Below, piece by piece: positions 62,828 to 64,000 of a stretch of 64,000 bases of DNA. The notes below the pieces were generated by a model. That model had not been told where the DNA came from. It did not search any database and saw only the letters and a list, made by a program, of their open reading frames with translations. Origin of the DNA: Roseithermus sacchariphilus (GTDB taxonomy: Bacteria > Bacteroidota > Rhodothermia > Rhodothermales > MEBIC09517). How positions within the stretch are numbered: the stretch's first letter is position 1; each line of letters opens with the position of its first letter. The stretch lies in assembly GCA_003285105.1 (NCBI GenBank), contig CP030158.1:2958664-3022663 (forward strand). The letters are read 5' to 3'. Position numbers and translations under genes: made by a program.

Positions 62828-64000
62828 CTACAGCGAGGGAGGCCGACGGGCATCGCCGCGGGTGTAGTCACAGACGCCCGTGGGGAAGATGGCCTTGAGC
62901 CGCTCCATCTGGGCCGGGGTGGGCTGCCAGTCGCCGTAGACCCCGGCGGCCATGGCGTCTTCGACGGGTTGGAGGTGGCACTTGAACACATCCCCCGTGA
63001 TCGGGCCGCCGGCGACGATGCGGGACGTCGAATAGATCGGGAACCGCTGCGTACACGGGCCGGGGGGCTCGTCGTCCAGGATGCCGGCCCAGGCGTCGTC
63101 CCCGGCGTAGATGAGGGTGCCGTCGGCGTCGAAGCAGCTGTCCGTGGCGCGGGCGGGTTTGTTGCCGGCCACGCCCCGTTCGGGGTAGGCGGCGATGTTC
63201 GTCATCCACTCGTCGATGACCTCGAAAGCCATGGGCGTCTGGTCGAAGCGGGGTCGTCCGTCCTTGCCGATGTCGGTGAACCAGATGACCTGGTTGGCGG
63301 CGTCGCCGTCGTGGTCGAGCATGCGCCGGCGGGCGGCGAAGGACTGGTGGGCGTTGTGCATGTCCAGCACCGGTTCGAGGTAGTGCCGCCAGTCGATGAG
63401 CGGGATGTCGATGTCGCCGCGGAAGACGAGGCCCCGGCGGTAGGCGGCTTCGATGGCGTTGGGATCGGCTTCGCTGCGGGGGGCCGGTGGATGGCCCGTG
63501 TCGCCGGGGCTGAGCGTCATGTTACGGGCGCTGTGGACGTCGACGTCCGCGGCCTGCTCGATGAAGGGGCGGCCTTCCTGGACCATGTCCGGCTCGTTCT
63601 TCCACCCGCCGACGCGGGCATTGAGGTCGAGGAACTCCTCCGGGGTGATGTGGCCGTCGAGCAACGCCTGCAGGCCGTACTGCACGCCCACGTTGTCCCA
63701 GGTGCGGGCCGCGAAGCCGTCCTCGGCGCGTCCGTAGATCTGGACGGCATCGGCGAAGTGGGTCCATTCGACGTCGGCCTGCTGCTCGGGAGAGATGCCG
63801 GGGGCGGTGCCGTAGTGGGGGTTCATCGTCAGCGGTGAGAGGCCCCGCCAGCCGTTGATGCACTCGGTCAGCCCGGGGCGGCCGGTGTAGGGGTTGGGCA
63901 GCGTGTCCGAGGCGTTCAGGCCCTCCAGCCAGGTCCGGTGGCGCCACGTGGCCCACTTCGAGGTGGGGTCCTTCGCCACCTCGGCGTCCATGTACCGTTC
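62828..64000 (-). CDS. DUF6351-like secreted protein, 5' truncated by the window
   Basis: The frame is open at the window edge, so the N-terminus (including any signal peptide) is missing; about 390 residues are visible. CTQRFPIYSTSRIVAGGPIT and the C-terminal RLKAIFPTGVCDYTRGD resemble DUF6351, a family of secreted proteins of unknown function with a hydrolase-like fold. QIYGRAEDGFAARTWDNVG and IDIPLIDWRHYLEP are other conserved-looking stretches. It is well formed, without frameshift. The rest of the gene must be read from flanking sequence. Confidence 0.72.
   Translation of the reverse strand, partial: ERYMDAEVAKDPTSKWATWRHRTWLEGLNASDTLPNPYTGRPGLTECINGWRGLSPLTMNPHYGTAPGISPEQQADVEWTHFADAVQIYGRAEDGFAARTWDNVGVQYGLQALLDGHITPEEFLDLNARVGGWKNEPDMVQEGRPFIEQAADVDVHSARNMTLSPGDTGHPPAPRSEADPNAIEAAYRRGLVFRGDIDIPLIDWRHYLEPVLDMHNAHQSFAARRRMLDHDGDAANQVIWFTDIGKDGRPRFDQTPMAFEVIDEWMTNIAAYPERGVAGNKPARATDSCFDADGTLIYAGDDAWAGILDDEPPGPCTQRFPIYSTSRIVAGGPITGDVFKCHLQPVEDAMAAGVYGDWQPTPAQMERLKAIFPTGVCDYTRGDARRPPSL

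Overview
The window looks like chromosomal DNA from a high-GC member of Bacteroidota, most like the Rhodothermia. The evidence is a type IX secretion (T9SS) type A sorting tail (43837-44787), a TonB-dependent receptor with a carboxypeptidase-like N-terminal domain paired with a DUF4249-like lipoprotein (44812-47978), propeller/Y_Y_Y sensor regulators, and a HU-like/SPOR envelope protein. The lineage is inferred from gene families; there is no rRNA in the window. No insertion sequence, prophage or CRISPR array was seen. One tRNA (Pro, GGG) is present.

1-11.6 kb: an accessory-looking region that is visibly less GC-rich than the rest. It holds a membrane-bound propeller/Y_Y_Y/AraC regulator (cut by the window edge), a 61-residue Cys/Thr-containing small ORF, a fused YcaO cyclodehydratase of the thiazole/oxazole-modified microcin (TOMM) type, a second propeller/Y_Y_Y sensor histidine kinase, and its NarL-type response regulator. 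These are followed by two secreted lipoproteins and an OmpA-type outer-membrane protein. I read this as a possible minimal RiPP (TOMM) locus under two surface-sensing regulators. It is the best candidate for an undescribed system here.

11.6-22 kb (minus strand): a ComM/YifB ATPase, then an envelope operon transcribed as TPR protein, outer-membrane barrel, small HU-like protein, HU-like/SPOR protein (frame broken at a 7-C run), ExbB and ExbD.

22-44 kb: mostly housekeeping. There are two sets of small membrane-anchored stress-type proteins (22.2-23.2 kb and 37.4-38.6 kb), a PfkB sugar kinase, FolB, an HDOD protein, a minus-strand trio (glutamine amidotransferase, Maf, Lnt), ParA, a Na+-dependent SNF transporter, a ZIP metal transporter and an M14 peptidase. 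Then come a thioredoxin-like protein coupled to a LuxE/LuxC-like acyl activation and reduction pair, a stand-alone Nfu N-domain, and adk, a polyprenyl synthase, HPr, EI and a sugar-phosphate isomerase.

44-54 kb: envelope genes: T9SS cargo, TonB receptor plus lipoprotein, a large peptidase/propeller/barrel protein, a PQQ-propeller protein, a PEGA-like protein, and a membrane-anchored endonuclease/phosphatase-family protein.

54.2-55.4 kb: a 1.15-kb array of about 164 heptamers (TTTCAGC and CTTCAGC) directly upstream of a GatB/YqeY gene. Then follow CvpA, a SbcC/Rad50-like ATPase, an EamA transporter, a MerR regulator, tRNA-Pro with a terminator, and a DUF433/DUF5615 toxin-antitoxin-like pair. 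That pair lies between two copies of a ~100-bp repeat, one of which carries the 3' end of the adjacent lipocalin-like gene. The window ends inside a DUF6351-like gene.
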